DNA of 64,000 nt from Anas platyrhynchos (lineage: Eukaryota; Chordata; Aves; Anseriformes; Anatidae): NCBI RefSeq assembly GCF_047663525.1, contig NC_092589.1:83178001-83242000 (forward strand), given 5' to 3'. Made by a program: the position numbers and the translations under genes. Positions within the stretch are counted from its first letter, which is position 1. Each line of letters begins with the position of its first letter. Positions 55,101 through 64,000 of the stretch are shown here, piece after piece. The notes under the pieces are model-generated. The model ran no database searches and was not told the DNA's origin. It saw only the letters and a program-made list of their open reading frames with translations.

Positions 55101-58100
55101 AAATCAGCTTCTCCAGATTCCATCTTCTACAGATAATTTGTTTTTAGTACATGCTTTGAGAACTGACGGCCGGGACTGAATGTTGTATTCACTGGGAACA
55201 CCAGAAGTACAGTATTTTCGGTATTATTTCATCATTCTATTCCATTTTTTTAAATTGGAGTTTCAAGCAGATACAAATTCTGCTATCTTAAATCCCTTCT
55301 AGGTTAGAATGGATGATTTATTCATTTTCTCTTTGTTGGTACCACAGCCACACTTCTTGACCTTTCAGTTGTCATCCCACAATTATTTAATTTCTCTAAC
55401 TCCTAAGAAGTCCTTTCTATGGAGTTAAATATGGGGGGAGGCTTTAACAAAATACAGTCTACTTTAAAAATTTATTTTCAAATAGTAGACTGTGACAGAC
55501 CTGAACTAGACTATACTGCATTCCACATGCTCATGATGAGGTATCTATCCTTGCTACAAAAAAAAAAATAAATAAAATAAAATAAAGCACAATGCTTAAA
55601 AAACAATTAAAACCTCATCTTCCCCTGCCCTACAGCCTAATTATTTTGAGATGATTACGATTTCTGTTTTTACATCTTGAAATGTTCCCCGGAGAACCCA
55701 TCTGCCAGATTTAAAGTAGCAAAAAATTTTATTGCAGGCCTCACAGCAAGTGAAACTGCTCAGCCATTTTTAGAGGTGATGTCAGATGTGTATGCTGCAA
55801 CTGAATTAACTCTACAGCTGCAGCTCTGATCCTACTGTAACTAAACAGAAGATGTTCTTTTTGGAGAGTAGCAGGGGTTATTGACTGAAATGCTGGAGAT
55901 GATATTAAGGAGAACAGTATTAAGAAAGGACAGAAGCACCACCAGAGGTAGTCAGCTACTCATTACACATCCTGGTCAACACATAAACTATATAAAAATC
56001 AGAGAATTTCTAGCACTTCTATTTGTAAGCTAGAAACCTTTAAACAGTTTACATCAGTTACCACAGATCACAGAATGGCTGAGGTTGGAAGGGACCTCTA
56101 AAGACCATCTAGTCCAACCCCCCTGCAGTTCTAAACAGTTTCAAATAGAAAATGGGTAACAGAGTGGAAGAACAAAACTTCAAGTCACATTACCTGCTGA
56201 TAACTATGAAATCTTGAAGTACTTTTGTGGTGAAACTTTCCATATCTTTGAAGATAACCACAACTGGAGGAGACTTCCAGTGTCTGGAGGAAGTTCTTTT
56301 TTTGCTTGGAGTCTCAAAATCTGTTTTCTTTAAAGCCAATGGTTACACATTAACAAGCAGAAGACAGTAAAATAAAAAGATTGAGTCACGTGTGTACAAT
56401 GTTATAATGCTCCAAAGTGACGTGGCTGACTTTTTTTGTTCATATTTTGTACGTATTTTGCTACAACTGTATGTATTACAAGCATCTAGAACGCAAATGT
56501 TCTTCTTTCTATATTGCATAGCAGGAAGTGCAAAGAATAAATACATTTTTAAAAACTAAACAAACAACAACACATTCAACAAAGACAAGGATAGCTCTGT
56601 GGGACAGAATCAGTAAAAGTGTGTTGGGATTGAGGATAAAGATTTTAGTTGGGTACCTGGAAGTTGCCCATTTTCTATACATTTATACTGTAATAAAAAC
56701 TGCAGGTACTCATTAAACTTTTATTTAACACACTGCTCGCAAAATCAGTTCTAGCTTTTATTCATGACAGAAGAAAATACTTGAATAAAACATCATTAGC
56801 TTTATTAAATAAAAGGATAAAAACCATTTACGGTTATTTTGTCACAGCTTTTCAATGTAGTAAGGGTTGCAGATGACACACTGCCGCTAATAACATGATG
56901 ATAACATGATAACAAACATGATGACATACAGCACTAAAATGGTGCCCCCTCCCCAGATGGCTGTTCTTTCTTGAAGTTTTGTTTTAACAAGCAAAACATC
57001 TCAGCGCTCCAGGGAGAATAGCATCTGGCATGAAGTTGATACTGCATTTTAAGCTTCTGGTTCCCATGTAAACATATCATAAAATAGTACTTTACCCGAT
57101 TTCCAGAATGCTGACATTCATACCTCATCAGAAACTAACTCCACATCTGTTACAGATTTACTTTCAAATCACCTCAGTCTCGGTCGTTTCTTAGTATTAA
57201 ATGAAAAGCTAACCTTTGGCGTTCCTTCACTACTGCATATAAATCTGAGGTATTCAATTTCCCTTTTAAAAGAATCTAAAGGTCAGACATTTTTGTAAAC
57301 TGGTGATACAAAAACCAAAATCATACCTTTGTTACACTTTCATACCAGGTGATTAGAGAAGTCATTGAACAACGTATTCTATTCTGGGAAGTCTGTACAT
57401 AGTCGTCTTCCTCTGAGTCCACATCTACATAGCAGTTCATCAGCTGCCCGAAGAGCTTCTGCATCAGATTTTTTATACCTTCACAACACGTTTTTAAACA
57501 GACAATAAAGATGTTCAGTTAGTTGCCTAGAATCTTAGCACTTCCCCAACTCATGCTCTAAGAAATTTCCCCAAGTTATTATTTTTCACTTTTCTTATTA
57601 TTCTCCTCCTCTCTCCAGGACACATATCTCACGGTACATAATGCTTCAAATTCATGGCATGAATGCTGTTAATGCAGTAGAATGTATCCTATTAAGTTGC
57701 CTAGATAGCAACAATTCAAGTTAAGATGGTGGCCCTGCACCTTTCCTGAACTAGACAAATGCTATCAGAGTGGCCTAAAAATAAACGAGAAGGCCGATCA
57801 ATAGCTTGGGGAACGGTGCTGAGTGATTCAAACCTTTTTATTTAAACAACCTTTTATATTTAAATAAAGGGCAGGGGAGAAACATTTTTTTACCCATTTC
57901 TTCAGTTTAATTAAGTGGATTAAAAATGAAACGCATACATACATGATCTGATCAAAAAAGGGGAAAGCCAACCTTCAATATCAACACGCACTACACAAAA
58001 CAGCACGCTCTTGATATTCATAGTACAAATTATTTCAATCTTCACTGTCTTAAACAAAACCAGACAACAGAACTGGACACCTCTTAAAACATAGTAAGCA

Positions 58101-61100
58101 TTACTGTGATGTTAATGTAGGATTGAACAAATCTTTAGGAGGCATTCAATATCCCTCCATCCTATTATTCTTACCTTTGGGGGCAAAAACTAGTTAACTG
58201 ACAACTTATTCAGATGAAGAAGCAAAGATACTGCAGTATTTACCTGGGCAATCTTTGGCTTGCAGCAAGGCTACATAAGGAGTAACTCTATTCTGAAGGA
58301 CTTCCGAAAGACTTCTGAAAGTCAAGTCATGATCTGTAACATTTACACCTAGAAGAAAGACAAACTAAGAGCATTTTGCTGTGACTTGTGACCACAGTGA
58401 CGGAATAATAAAATGGACAGAAGACAAAAAAAAACAAACAAACAGAAGATATTCAAGGCAGAAATTAAAAGCATCACACCATCTATGAGGTAAGATGAAA
58501 AACTAGCACAAGATTAAACATGCATATTCATATTGGCCAACTAAAAGGAACCGGGAATCACTTTAAGGATGGCTCATGTAGTACTTTGCCTTATTTTTTT
58601 TATGAAAGATTTCTCAAGGGTGAAAACCTGCAGGGACTGGGATTGGTTTTCTAGCTTCCCTGCCTCTCATAACTGCCGAAGACATCCACAGTCATCTAAG
58701 CACCGCAGACAAAAAGATGAAATTTGCTTTCTCTAGAAAAGCAGCAGTGCAGACACCTGAGACCTGGATCCTCACGAGGCTTATGTAAGGGGAGGAATTA
58801 CTGAGTTTCAATGAAACACATTCTGAATTTATTATGAACTACTCAACTTTTACTGCCTTTGTGAACATTCTTAGTCAAACAAAGAAAGAAGAAGTCTCTC
58901 CAGAGGGCAATTCACAGCTTCTTCCACAGAAATATTCAAAGCAGGAACTTTCTGCTACCTACAAAAGCAGACTAACCTTCCAGGCTCTGTTAGTGTTCAC
59001 ATGGTAATTCTGAAGCACAGGCCTAATTTTAGGTTACCTAACATGATCCAGTAAAAATACAATCAGGTTGTCCTGAACCCGGTTCAGGTTTAGTTATAAA
59101 CATTTGAAGCAAAAAACAAACAAACAAACAAAAAAACTTCTGACCTCCGCTAACTTCAGTACTAAAACATTCAGCTATTTTTCTCACCTTCTGCTCCTTT
59201 TCCAAGATAATAATGCTTTTCATGTAGAAAAATACATGAAAAGATGCACTGCAAGAATCAACTCATAAACAGTTATCAGAAAACCAGGCTGTATAATCCC
59301 ATGGTTAGTCACAGAAACCACCAAGGAAATTAGTGCCAAAAGAGGACAGAATCAAAGCATCTCCGTGGTATTGGCGGGGGAGGAAGGAGGGAGGGATCAT
59401 GAATGTTGTTTAAGACACACCTTAAAGGAAGGTGTTCCTTCCTGCGTGACTGTGTACACAGACAAAAGGCATGCAGGTCAAATCTTGCTTCCTTCTCCCA
59501 GCCCAATCTCTTCTGTTAACATTTCTGAAAGCTGATGTTGCTCACACTAATTGCTGGAAAGCAGCAGTACAATTTCTTTGATCTCTGTATCAATTTTAAG
59601 CCTCTGTATGAGAACAAATGGATATAACAGAATGCATCTTTAAAAAGTTACCTAAGACAAGAGCTGCAGTAGGGATTTCTCTGGACTTCATCCGACAATT
59701 CCATTCTGTTGTCTTCTCCTGGAACTCGGAATGAGACCGCCTCAAAAAACTTACAAGGTTATCAAATAACTGCTGATTCAAATCTTCCTCTATTTGCTGT
59801 AAAGAAGCAGAGAGTTTTTATTTATAGAAATGTGGAAACACCAGTATATTTTAATTTTCCTACCCTTTCCCTGCATTGGATTGAATCCTTAAAACTCCAG
59901 TGCAAAATCTGATGTAACACTAGTGGGTTTTTTGTTTGTTTGTTTTTAATTAAAAACATGCCAGTGTATTCACTATGTGAAAAACACAGACATTTCCCAT
60001 CTTGGAACTTCTGGTCTAATGTCTCTACAATAACCTGCACAGCAAATGAGCTTAACTGTTATCACACCACAGGCTTTAAAGGAGACAAAAATACACAGGC
60101 AAAGCAGAAGTGACACAGAAGGAATAAATATAATGAATATAACAAATGTTTATAAAAACTTCTATTATTCCCTCCTAGGTTAAAAAAAACTCCCATAAAT
60201 TCTCTTCTGAGAGATCCGTATGAGAACTAACAATCAGGTCCTTCAAATTTAATTCAAATTGAAAGAAAACAAGAAATGATGAAACCAAGCATTACAGAAA
60301 AAAATAAATACTAAACCATGCAACTGCCTCATTTGCTTCACTGTCTTTTGCCCTTCAGGATGATCTTCATACCAGAATATACTGCAAGGTGAGAGATAGG
60401 CAGTGGGAAAAAAAAAACAAAAAAAAAACAAACAAACAAACAAAAAAAACTTTTAAATGCAGATATATACTAGAAACATTTTGTGTTTCTTTTATTATGT
60501 ATGTGCCTTTGAAAATCTGTCTCTAATCCCTTCTGCTACAAGAGCCAAAAATGTGCTCTGAAGTTTAGAATTATCAGGACATACTCTAGAAGGCTGATGA
60601 AAATTAAGCCCCTATTCCCAATAAAATCACGATTGAGATTTCTTAGGAACAACAAGTGACACACCCCACTGTGAACTTGATTTTAAAAGGAGCTACAAAG
60701 GTTGTCTCTGGCAGTATTGCTGAGGCAGCTACCAAAAGAGTTAAGAACACATCTCCAGGATGTTCCACATGATGCCTCCTCAAAAACCTGAGCTCCATTT
60801 CTATGACAGAGAACAGTTCCTACTGCACACTTCGTAAAGGACTGATAAACTGACAAAACACATGCAAAATAATCTTCATCTTTTCACCCTCTACTTATTC
60901 AAAACTATTCTTCTGTCTTTTTGACGTTGATTGTCTCTGAGCTCACACCAGGTAAATTCTACGGCAACTGAGAAAAAACTGTAACATTTCAAGTACAGTT
61001 TATGCCATCAGCTTTGAAACAGCATCATAAGAGCTTCTCCATTACTATTCATCCCATAACAATCATCAGAGCTTCTGCTTCAAAATCCATCAGGCCTTGA

Positions 61101-63949
61101 GCTTCTGATTATTATCGTACAAGTTTTCACTAAGCCCATCTAATAAGATTCTGAGTCCTCACATTGCATAGTTCCACTTTCTACTATTTTTTTCACTGTG
61201 CGTTCGTGAAGATTGAATTCAGTTTGCCGTACCACTACACACTTGCTTAGCTTTCTTAAATCCATCAGTCTTTTGTGAAAATAACTTCATTATTTGCACT
61301 ATTCTGGTAGTTTTCCACCAAGTATTTTAGGCTGCTCTGCATCTCAAGTGACCAACTCATTTACTTGCATGGCACTACTCTGGAAACATTGAAAAAAGTT
61401 GAAAAATTGATCTGGCAATTTATTCCCTGTTACAACACTAACACCCAGCGAGGTTTTGCCACGTGTGCTCTGAAAACTATTATTTGCACCTTAGAGCTAA
61501 AATTACCATGTTACAGCCCTGCACTTGGGATTTGTGTTTCTAACCTGGATTCTGGTGTAACACCTGAAATTTGTGACCTTACAAAAAGGGAATGTTTCTG
61601 AAAGCCCTCGATGAGATATATTATAACAAGAATATTTGCATGACCACTGCTGAAAGCAGGGGTCAAGCCCAGGATATCCTGCAACAGTGGAACAAAGGAG
61701 GTCAAAAATTCACATTCAAAAAAAACAAAAACCAAGGACAAGAGCATAATTCCTGCCGTACTTTTGCCAGCTTTTCATGTTGTGAGAAGCCTGAGAGGAT
61801 GTCATCACCAAATGCCACCACTGCAGCACAGTTTGTGATAGACATACAAAGGCCGAGAGTGTTCCACAACAAAGTACTTGGAGGTCAAATCCACGTCAGC
61901 ATTCAACACCTCAGACAGGTTTCAGAGAACTGAAAAAAAGACCAACACAAGCACATAGCTTGACACAAAAATGTCGGGTATCCTGGCAAACACTTCACTG
62001 AACATCCTACCCTTAGTGCCCTAGAATAAAAGTCCAAATCAGCAAGCCATACACTTCTCAGGTATTCTACCATGGATTGGGTTTGCTACACCAGGGCTTC
62101 CAAGTGCAAAATAAAATCCTGACTGGATAAAGCTCTCACCTACCTGGCCTGACCTCATGAAGTGATGCTGCTTTGAGAAGCACTTAGAGACTTTGAAGGA
62201 CTAGAAACTTTCTAAGATCCCTTCTGAGCTGAATTGTCACATCTAAGTAAAAACAATTATCACCTCCAAGTTTTCCAACACCAGGACAAAAGGACAGAAA
62301 TTCAAAATTCTGTAAGAAAACATAACAGATACCCCAGAAGCTTAGTGAAGAAAATTTGATGTATGGCATCAAAAATAACTGCAGATAATCTGTTGTTGGG
62401 TAAAGCAAACTAAGGCAAGGCCGATGCCAATTTGTCAAAGTAGAGATGAATTGTCTTCCACCCAGAGGAGAAAAAAAAGAGACAAAAGTATTTGGTGAAC
62501 TCCTAGCAGCATTCAAAAAAAAAAAAAAAAGCCACCAACAGCGAAATATTTAGGACAGGAAAGAATGATGATTTTCCAGATGGCAATGATTCTGTGCTTC
62601 TAAGTAGTTAAGGGAGGCTTTTACCATGATGGGTTGTGCTGGCTGCTCTTGTACAAATATTTGCAGAGCACTAGGAAAAAAAACACTTCATCAAGTTGAA
62701 AATCCTGCAGCCACTGTTGGCTATCTAGAAGCATAATTTCAAAAGCCTTGACAACACCATGCCAAATTAAGAAGACAAGAAAAGGTTTTCCAGAAGTGGC
62801 TACAGATGTCATTGCCCCTCTAGCCTCACTGTGTAACTGAGGAGGCAGTTTCTGCCAGTGCTGGTGGCTAATCTGTCGGGCTGAAGCAGCTAGCAGGATG
62901 ACACCAAATACACCTCCCAAAGCTTCTGTTGTCTGGGATCAGCACTGCGGTGTTGCGCGCTGCTTTGCGCACCCTGGTTGTTACGGTTTGAGAAGCGTGC
63001 TGACGAGTCCAAGAGAGCTGGATCATGGAACAGTAGAAACAGAATTAGAGGAATTTACGAGTTCAGCCCAAGGGTCCAGATCATAAGCTCCATCCAGCTG
63101 GCTCCCACTGTACATCCCAAAACAAACTTGGGGAAAAAAAATCTCATAATGTTTAATGCCCAATAGCAGGCAGAGGAATACGGAATACTTGCCCAGAATC
63201 CTTGACACCAAATAGAGGAGGAAATCCCTGCTGTACGGAAGCAATTATTCATGCTATAATACAAGCCAGCTGGCTACTCAGACACAACAACAGCATGCCA
63301 TCCACCACACAACAATTAGGAGGCCACAGTTCAGTATGAAATTAACTCCCATCCGCACCAGACAAACCCACTGACACTGTTGGAACTAACTCAACAGACT
63401 GAGCTTGCAGCCTTATCTTTCACTATTTGACATCCATGCACTTGTGTTCACATAAATCCACTGTGAATCTTGGGCTGCTGTAAGTTCTATAACACTGAGG
63501 TCAAAAGCAGCCTGAAGTCCTCAGAGGGCTGGCACACACAGAATAGAATTGGAAATAGAGGAAAAAAAAAGTATGCCAGGAATTAATAAGAAGGTCAATT
63601 AGTTAAAACAGCTTAGAAGAAGCAGCTTGACGCATCAAAAGCATGTGGTAAGAAGTAATACGTAACTGATGGATTTTTTTATTTTTACTTTTTTAATTTT
63701 GTACACTAAAAAAAGGATTTCAGTCTTGGTCAGCATTTCTGGCCCTTTTATTGCTTTAACAAATTGTTCTTTTAAGTGTGTAAAAAGAGACTTCCAAAAA
63801 CAAAGCAAGCAGCACTGTTGTAAATGCTTTAGTATTAGGTGCGAGACTCACCTCTGCTTCCAATTTCACGTGTTTCCATAATGACTGACAAGTAGCAAAC
63901 CGTAATTCGCTATCCTCTGCATCACTGTTTCCTTCCCTGAAGTAGTCAG
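33474..63949 (-). CDS. ORC3: Origin recognition complex subunit 3, 5'-truncated by the window edge
   Basis: Eighteen coding exons on the minus strand, 2,066 nt, give 687 residues plus TAA; residues are counted here from Asp of the first in-window exon. By my recollection of human ORC3 (711 residues) about 27 N-terminal residues and the start codon lie right of the window. All introns are GT-AG and phases match at every join. ORC3 pairs with ORC2 in the six-subunit complex that marks origins and loads MCM2-7 in the nucleus. It has a degenerate AAA+ fold: [11 protein letters not shown] (71-81) stands where Walker A should be but lacks GKT/S, KDME (193-196) is Walker-B-like, and FGIATS (223-228) is sensor-1-like. 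Residues 300-560 form the large family-specific insertion, which in ORC structures contacts ORC6. The C-terminus ([16 protein letters not shown], 655-670) is the winged helix. No frameshift or premature stop was seen. Confidence 0.98.
34616..34695 (-). CDS. ORC3: ORC3 in-window exon 17
   Basis: Encodes [20 protein letters not shown] and EVDDVI plus two bases of His. The acceptor is TTTCTAG|GCTTTC. The donor CCA|GTATCC is weak (no G at -1, C at +5). Read-through would add only QYPFSLRS before a stop. Confidence 0.94.
35769..35885 (-). CDS. ORC3: ORC3 in-window exon 16
   Basis: Encodes 39 codons from SQALRSDGG through [14 protein letters not shown] to LVDWLE, phase 0 at both ends. The acceptor is CATCAG|AGCC and the donor GAG|GTATGT. 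The [16 protein letters not shown] block is highly conserved in vertebrate ORC3. Confidence 0.96.
36859..36910 (-). mobile_element. CR1 LINE fragment (degenerate)
   Basis: Contains GACCTCTCAGATGATCAAG followed by TCCAACCCC, close to the CR1 3'-end consensus read on the minus strand. It is short and decayed, in the ORC3 intron between in-window exons 15 and 16. Confidence 0.6.
38228..38269. repeat. 21-bp tandem duplication
   Basis: Two adjacent 21-bp units beginning TATATTCTATA, 18 of 21 positions identical, in an ORC3 intron. Confidence 0.8.
38973..39114 (-). CDS. ORC3: ORC3 in-window exon 15
   Basis: Completes Arg540 and encodes 47 codons, [17 protein letters not shown] through [20 protein letters not shown] to YLK. 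The acceptor is CTTTTTCAG|AAAT and the donor AAG|GTAAGA. The [10 protein letters not shown] block is a strong ORC3 signature. Confidence 0.97.
40023..40120 (-). CDS. ORC3: ORC3 in-window exon 14
   Basis: Encodes 32 codons, [20 protein letters not shown] through DYIDSVV, plus two bases of Arg. The acceptor is unusual: an uninterrupted T31 followed directly by AAG. The donor is GTAAG|GTGAGC. Confidence 0.96.
40124..40154. repeat. Poly(A)/poly(T) tract, 31 bp, at a splice acceptor
   Basis: A31 on the plus strand, hence T31 on the ORC3 sense strand, three bases from in-window exon 14. It serves as, or has expanded from, the polypyrimidine tract of that acceptor. Confidence 0.9.
40628..40713 (-). 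CDS. ORC3: ORC3 in-window exon 13
   Basis: Completes codon 479 and encodes 28 codons ending [10 protein letters not shown]. This is the variable acidic linker ([17 protein letters not shown]) before a conserved helix. The acceptor is a tandem TAG-TAG-CAG-AAG, all in frame. The exon start given is the first AG; 40,710, 40,707 and 40,704 are alternatives. Confidence 0.93.
42061..42092. repeat. Perfect 16-bp tandem duplication
   Basis: TTTTATCCAATACTTC occurs twice in direct succession without mismatch, in the ORC3 intron between in-window exons 12 and 13. Confidence 0.95.
42766..42899 (-). CDS. ORC3: ORC3 in-window exon 12
   Basis: Completes Arg434 and encodes 44 codons, [18 protein letters not shown] through [15 protein letters not shown], plus one base. 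The acceptor is GTCTTTTAG|GATG and the donor GAAG|GTGGGT. It is a helical part of the family-specific insertion. Confidence 0.96.
43175..43240 (-). mobile_element. CR1 LINE 3'-end fragment
   Basis: AGGTTGGAAGGGACCTCTTG and GATCATCTAGTCCAACC are near-consensus CR1 3'-end sequence read from the minus strand, preceded by a decayed ATCACAGATTC tail. In the ORC3 intron between in-window exons 11 and 12. Confidence 0.88.
46604..46683 (-). CDS. ORC3: ORC3 in-window exon 11
   Basis: Encodes 26 codons, [20 protein letters not shown] to FLQLA, plus two bases of Arg. The acceptor is GCATAACAG|ATCAGG, with a poor pyrimidine tract. The donor is GCAAG|GTGACT. Confidence 0.95.
47554..47670 (-). CDS. ORC3: ORC3 in-window exon 10
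   Basis: Encodes 39 codons, [18 protein letters not shown] through [12 protein letters not shown], phase 0 at both ends. The acceptor is TCACTGTAG|GAAAC and the donor AAGCAG|GTGAGG. Confidence 0.97.
49345..49367. repeat. Poly(A) tract, 23 bp
   Basis: Uninterrupted A23 in an ORC3 intron. Confidence 0.9.
50190..50288 (-). mobile_element. CR1 LINE 3'-end fragment
   Basis: The best-preserved CR1 piece here. It runs from CAATCACAGAACAG through GGTTGGAAGGGACCTTAGAG to CACCTCCCACTACACCAGG and GTTGCTC, then loses similarity. The element's 3' end points to lower coordinates, so it is inserted on the minus strand, in the sense of ORC3. Confidence 0.93.
50977..51040 (-). CDS. ORC3: ORC3 in-window exon 9
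   Basis: A short 64-nt exon. It completes Arg347 and encodes [20 protein letters not shown] and K. The acceptor is GCCATCCAG|GTACGTGG, and the exon itself begins with a donor-like GTACGT. The true donor is TTAAAG|GTAAAA. Confidence 0.95.
51537..51670 (-). CDS. ORC3: ORC3 in-window exon 8
   Basis: Encodes 44 codons, [17 protein letters not shown] through [13 protein letters not shown], plus two bases of Arg. The acceptor is CTTTTTTCAG|CTCTG and the donor AGAAG|GTAAGA. Confidence 0.97.
53522..53635 (-). CDS. ORC3: ORC3 in-window exon 7
   Basis: Encodes 38 codons, [19 protein letters not shown] through [14 protein letters not shown], phase 0 at both ends. The acceptor is TCTCCCTTAG|GTACTT and the donor TTTCAG|GTAGGT. 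Confidence 0.97.
54429..54588 (-). CDS. ORC3: ORC3 in-window exon 6
   Basis: Completes Ser211 and encodes 53 codons, [18 protein letters not shown] through [20 protein letters not shown] to STIIDK. It includes the sensor-1-like FGIATS of the degenerate AAA+ fold. The acceptor is ATGATCTAG|TCAG and the donor AAG|GTAATT. Confidence 0.97.
56062..56130 (-). mobile_element. CR1 LINE 3'-end fragment next to an ORC3 donor
   Basis: GATCACAGAATGGCTGAGG, GTTGGAAGGGACCTCTAAAG and CATCTAGTCCAACCCCCC are near-consensus CR1 3' end in minus orientation. It ends about 63 bp from the donor of in-window exon 5. Confidence 0.92.
56194..56327 (-). CDS. ORC3: ORC3 in-window exon 5
   Basis: Encodes 44 codons, [20 protein letters not shown] through [19 protein letters not shown], plus two bases of Ser. 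It holds the Walker-B-like KDME. The acceptor is GCTTTAAAG|AAAAC and the donor AGCAG|GTAATG. Confidence 0.97.
57327..57478 (-). CDS. ORC3: ORC3 in-window exon 4
   Basis: Completes Gly116 and encodes 50 codons, [20 protein letters not shown] through [12 protein letters not shown]. The acceptor GTTGTGAAG|GTATAA has a weak tract. The donor is AAAG|GTATGA. The acidic DSEEDD stretch is variable in the family. Confidence 0.96.
58244..58348 (-). CDS. ORC3: ORC3 in-window exon 3
   Basis: Completes Gly81 and encodes 34 codons, [20 protein letters not shown] through [12 protein letters not shown], plus one base. The acceptor is TTTCTTCTAG|GTGTA and the donor CCAG|GTAAAT. Confidence 0.97.
59652..59796 (-). 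CDS. ORC3: ORC3 in-window exon 2
   Basis: Encodes 48 codons, [18 protein letters not shown] through [11 protein letters not shown], plus one base of Gly. It contains the eroded Walker-A position, with no GKT/S. The acceptor is CTTTACAG|CAAAT and the donor CTTAG|GTAACT. Confidence 0.97.
60410..60450. repeat. A-rich (AAAC)n simple repeat
   Basis: Runs of A interrupted by single C, with three or four AAAC units. Similar patches lie near 43,060 and 59,105. Confidence 0.85.
62110..62245 (+). mobile_element. Probable old CR1 fragment, plus orientation
   Basis: GTGATGCTGCTTTGAGAAGC, then GAAGGACTAGAAACTTTCTA and AGATCCCTTCTGAGCTGAAT, follow the order of the CR1 3' end (GATGCTGCTT..GGACTAGATGA..GGTCCCTTCCAGCC) with many changes. 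This is from memory of the consensus only. Confidence 0.45.
63852..63949 (-). CDS. ORC3: ORC3 in-window exon 1 (first exon inside the window)
   Basis: Completes a split codon and encodes 32 codons, [19 protein letters not shown] through WKHVKLEAE, phase 0 at its 3' end. The acceptor is TTTCCTGTCTAG|CTGAC and the donor GAG|GTGAGT. The upstream exon with the start Met and the basic N-terminus is not in the window. Confidence 0.96.
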
Positions 63950-64000
63950 CTAGACAGGAAAGGGAAACACAAATATTATTAGAACAAATCATTTTTTCTT

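Larger units (their letters stand above)
59797..63851 (-). other. ORC3: ORC3 intron between in-window exons 1 and 2 (4.1 kb)
   Basis: No nested gene was recognised. It contains an A-rich AAAC repeat patch near 60,410-60,450, a degenerate CR1-like stretch at about 62,110-62,245 and a short CpG-containing patch near 62,940-63,010. Confidence 0.8.

Noticed and set aside
62621..62920. 99-codon minus-strand ORF with a hydrophobic end, considered as a retrogene piece or missing ORC3 exon
   Set aside because: It does not fit human ORC3, has no suitable phase-matched splice sites, and in-window exons 1 and 2 already join in phase without it.

Overview
The window is vertebrate nuclear DNA, almost certainly from a bird. 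It has large introns, a strong CpG-island promoter, short degenerate CR1 LINE fragments of the avian type, and two multi-exon genes whose products align end to end with known vertebrate proteins. The species cannot be fixed from sequence alone. There is no bacterial, plasmid, phage, CRISPR or operon content.

Layout. (1) 1-10,860: gene-free upstream flank with simple repeats, one possible old transposon remnant and several homeobox-motif-rich candidate conserved non-coding stretches. (2) 10,870-12,620: CpG island with the AKIRIN2 promoter (paired ZNF143-like sites, an NRF1 site, a YY1 site) and exon 1. (3) 11,527-27,421: AKIRIN2 coding region on the + strand, five coding exons, 197 residues; its 3' UTR runs to about 28,160. 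(4) 28,170-33,430: intergenic space between two convergent genes; no gene seen. (5) 33,474-63,949: ORC3 on the - strand, eighteen coding exons giving 687 residues plus stop. The 5' exon with the start codon lies beyond the right edge. The order AKIRIN2 > < ORC3 (tail to tail) is the one I recall for human 6q15.

How the genes relate. They are unrelated housekeeping genes. AKIRIN2 is a small nuclear adaptor that links transcription factors to chromatin remodelling and escorts 20S/26S proteasomes into the nucleus. ORC3 is a subunit of the origin recognition complex that loads the MCM helicase. All splice sites were placed by hand. Every intron is GT-AG and phases agree across all junctions, so both gene models should be close to exact.

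I found no new biological system. The items most worth checking are splicing and UTR details: a fourfold in-frame tandem NAG acceptor in ORC3, a 31-T tract before an AAG acceptor in ORC3, an open reading frame through most of AKIRIN2 intron 4 that would hide the SYVS tail if retained, a 95-codon ORF whose ATG overlaps the AKIRIN2 stop codon, and an ORC3 poly(A) signal 17 nt after its stop.
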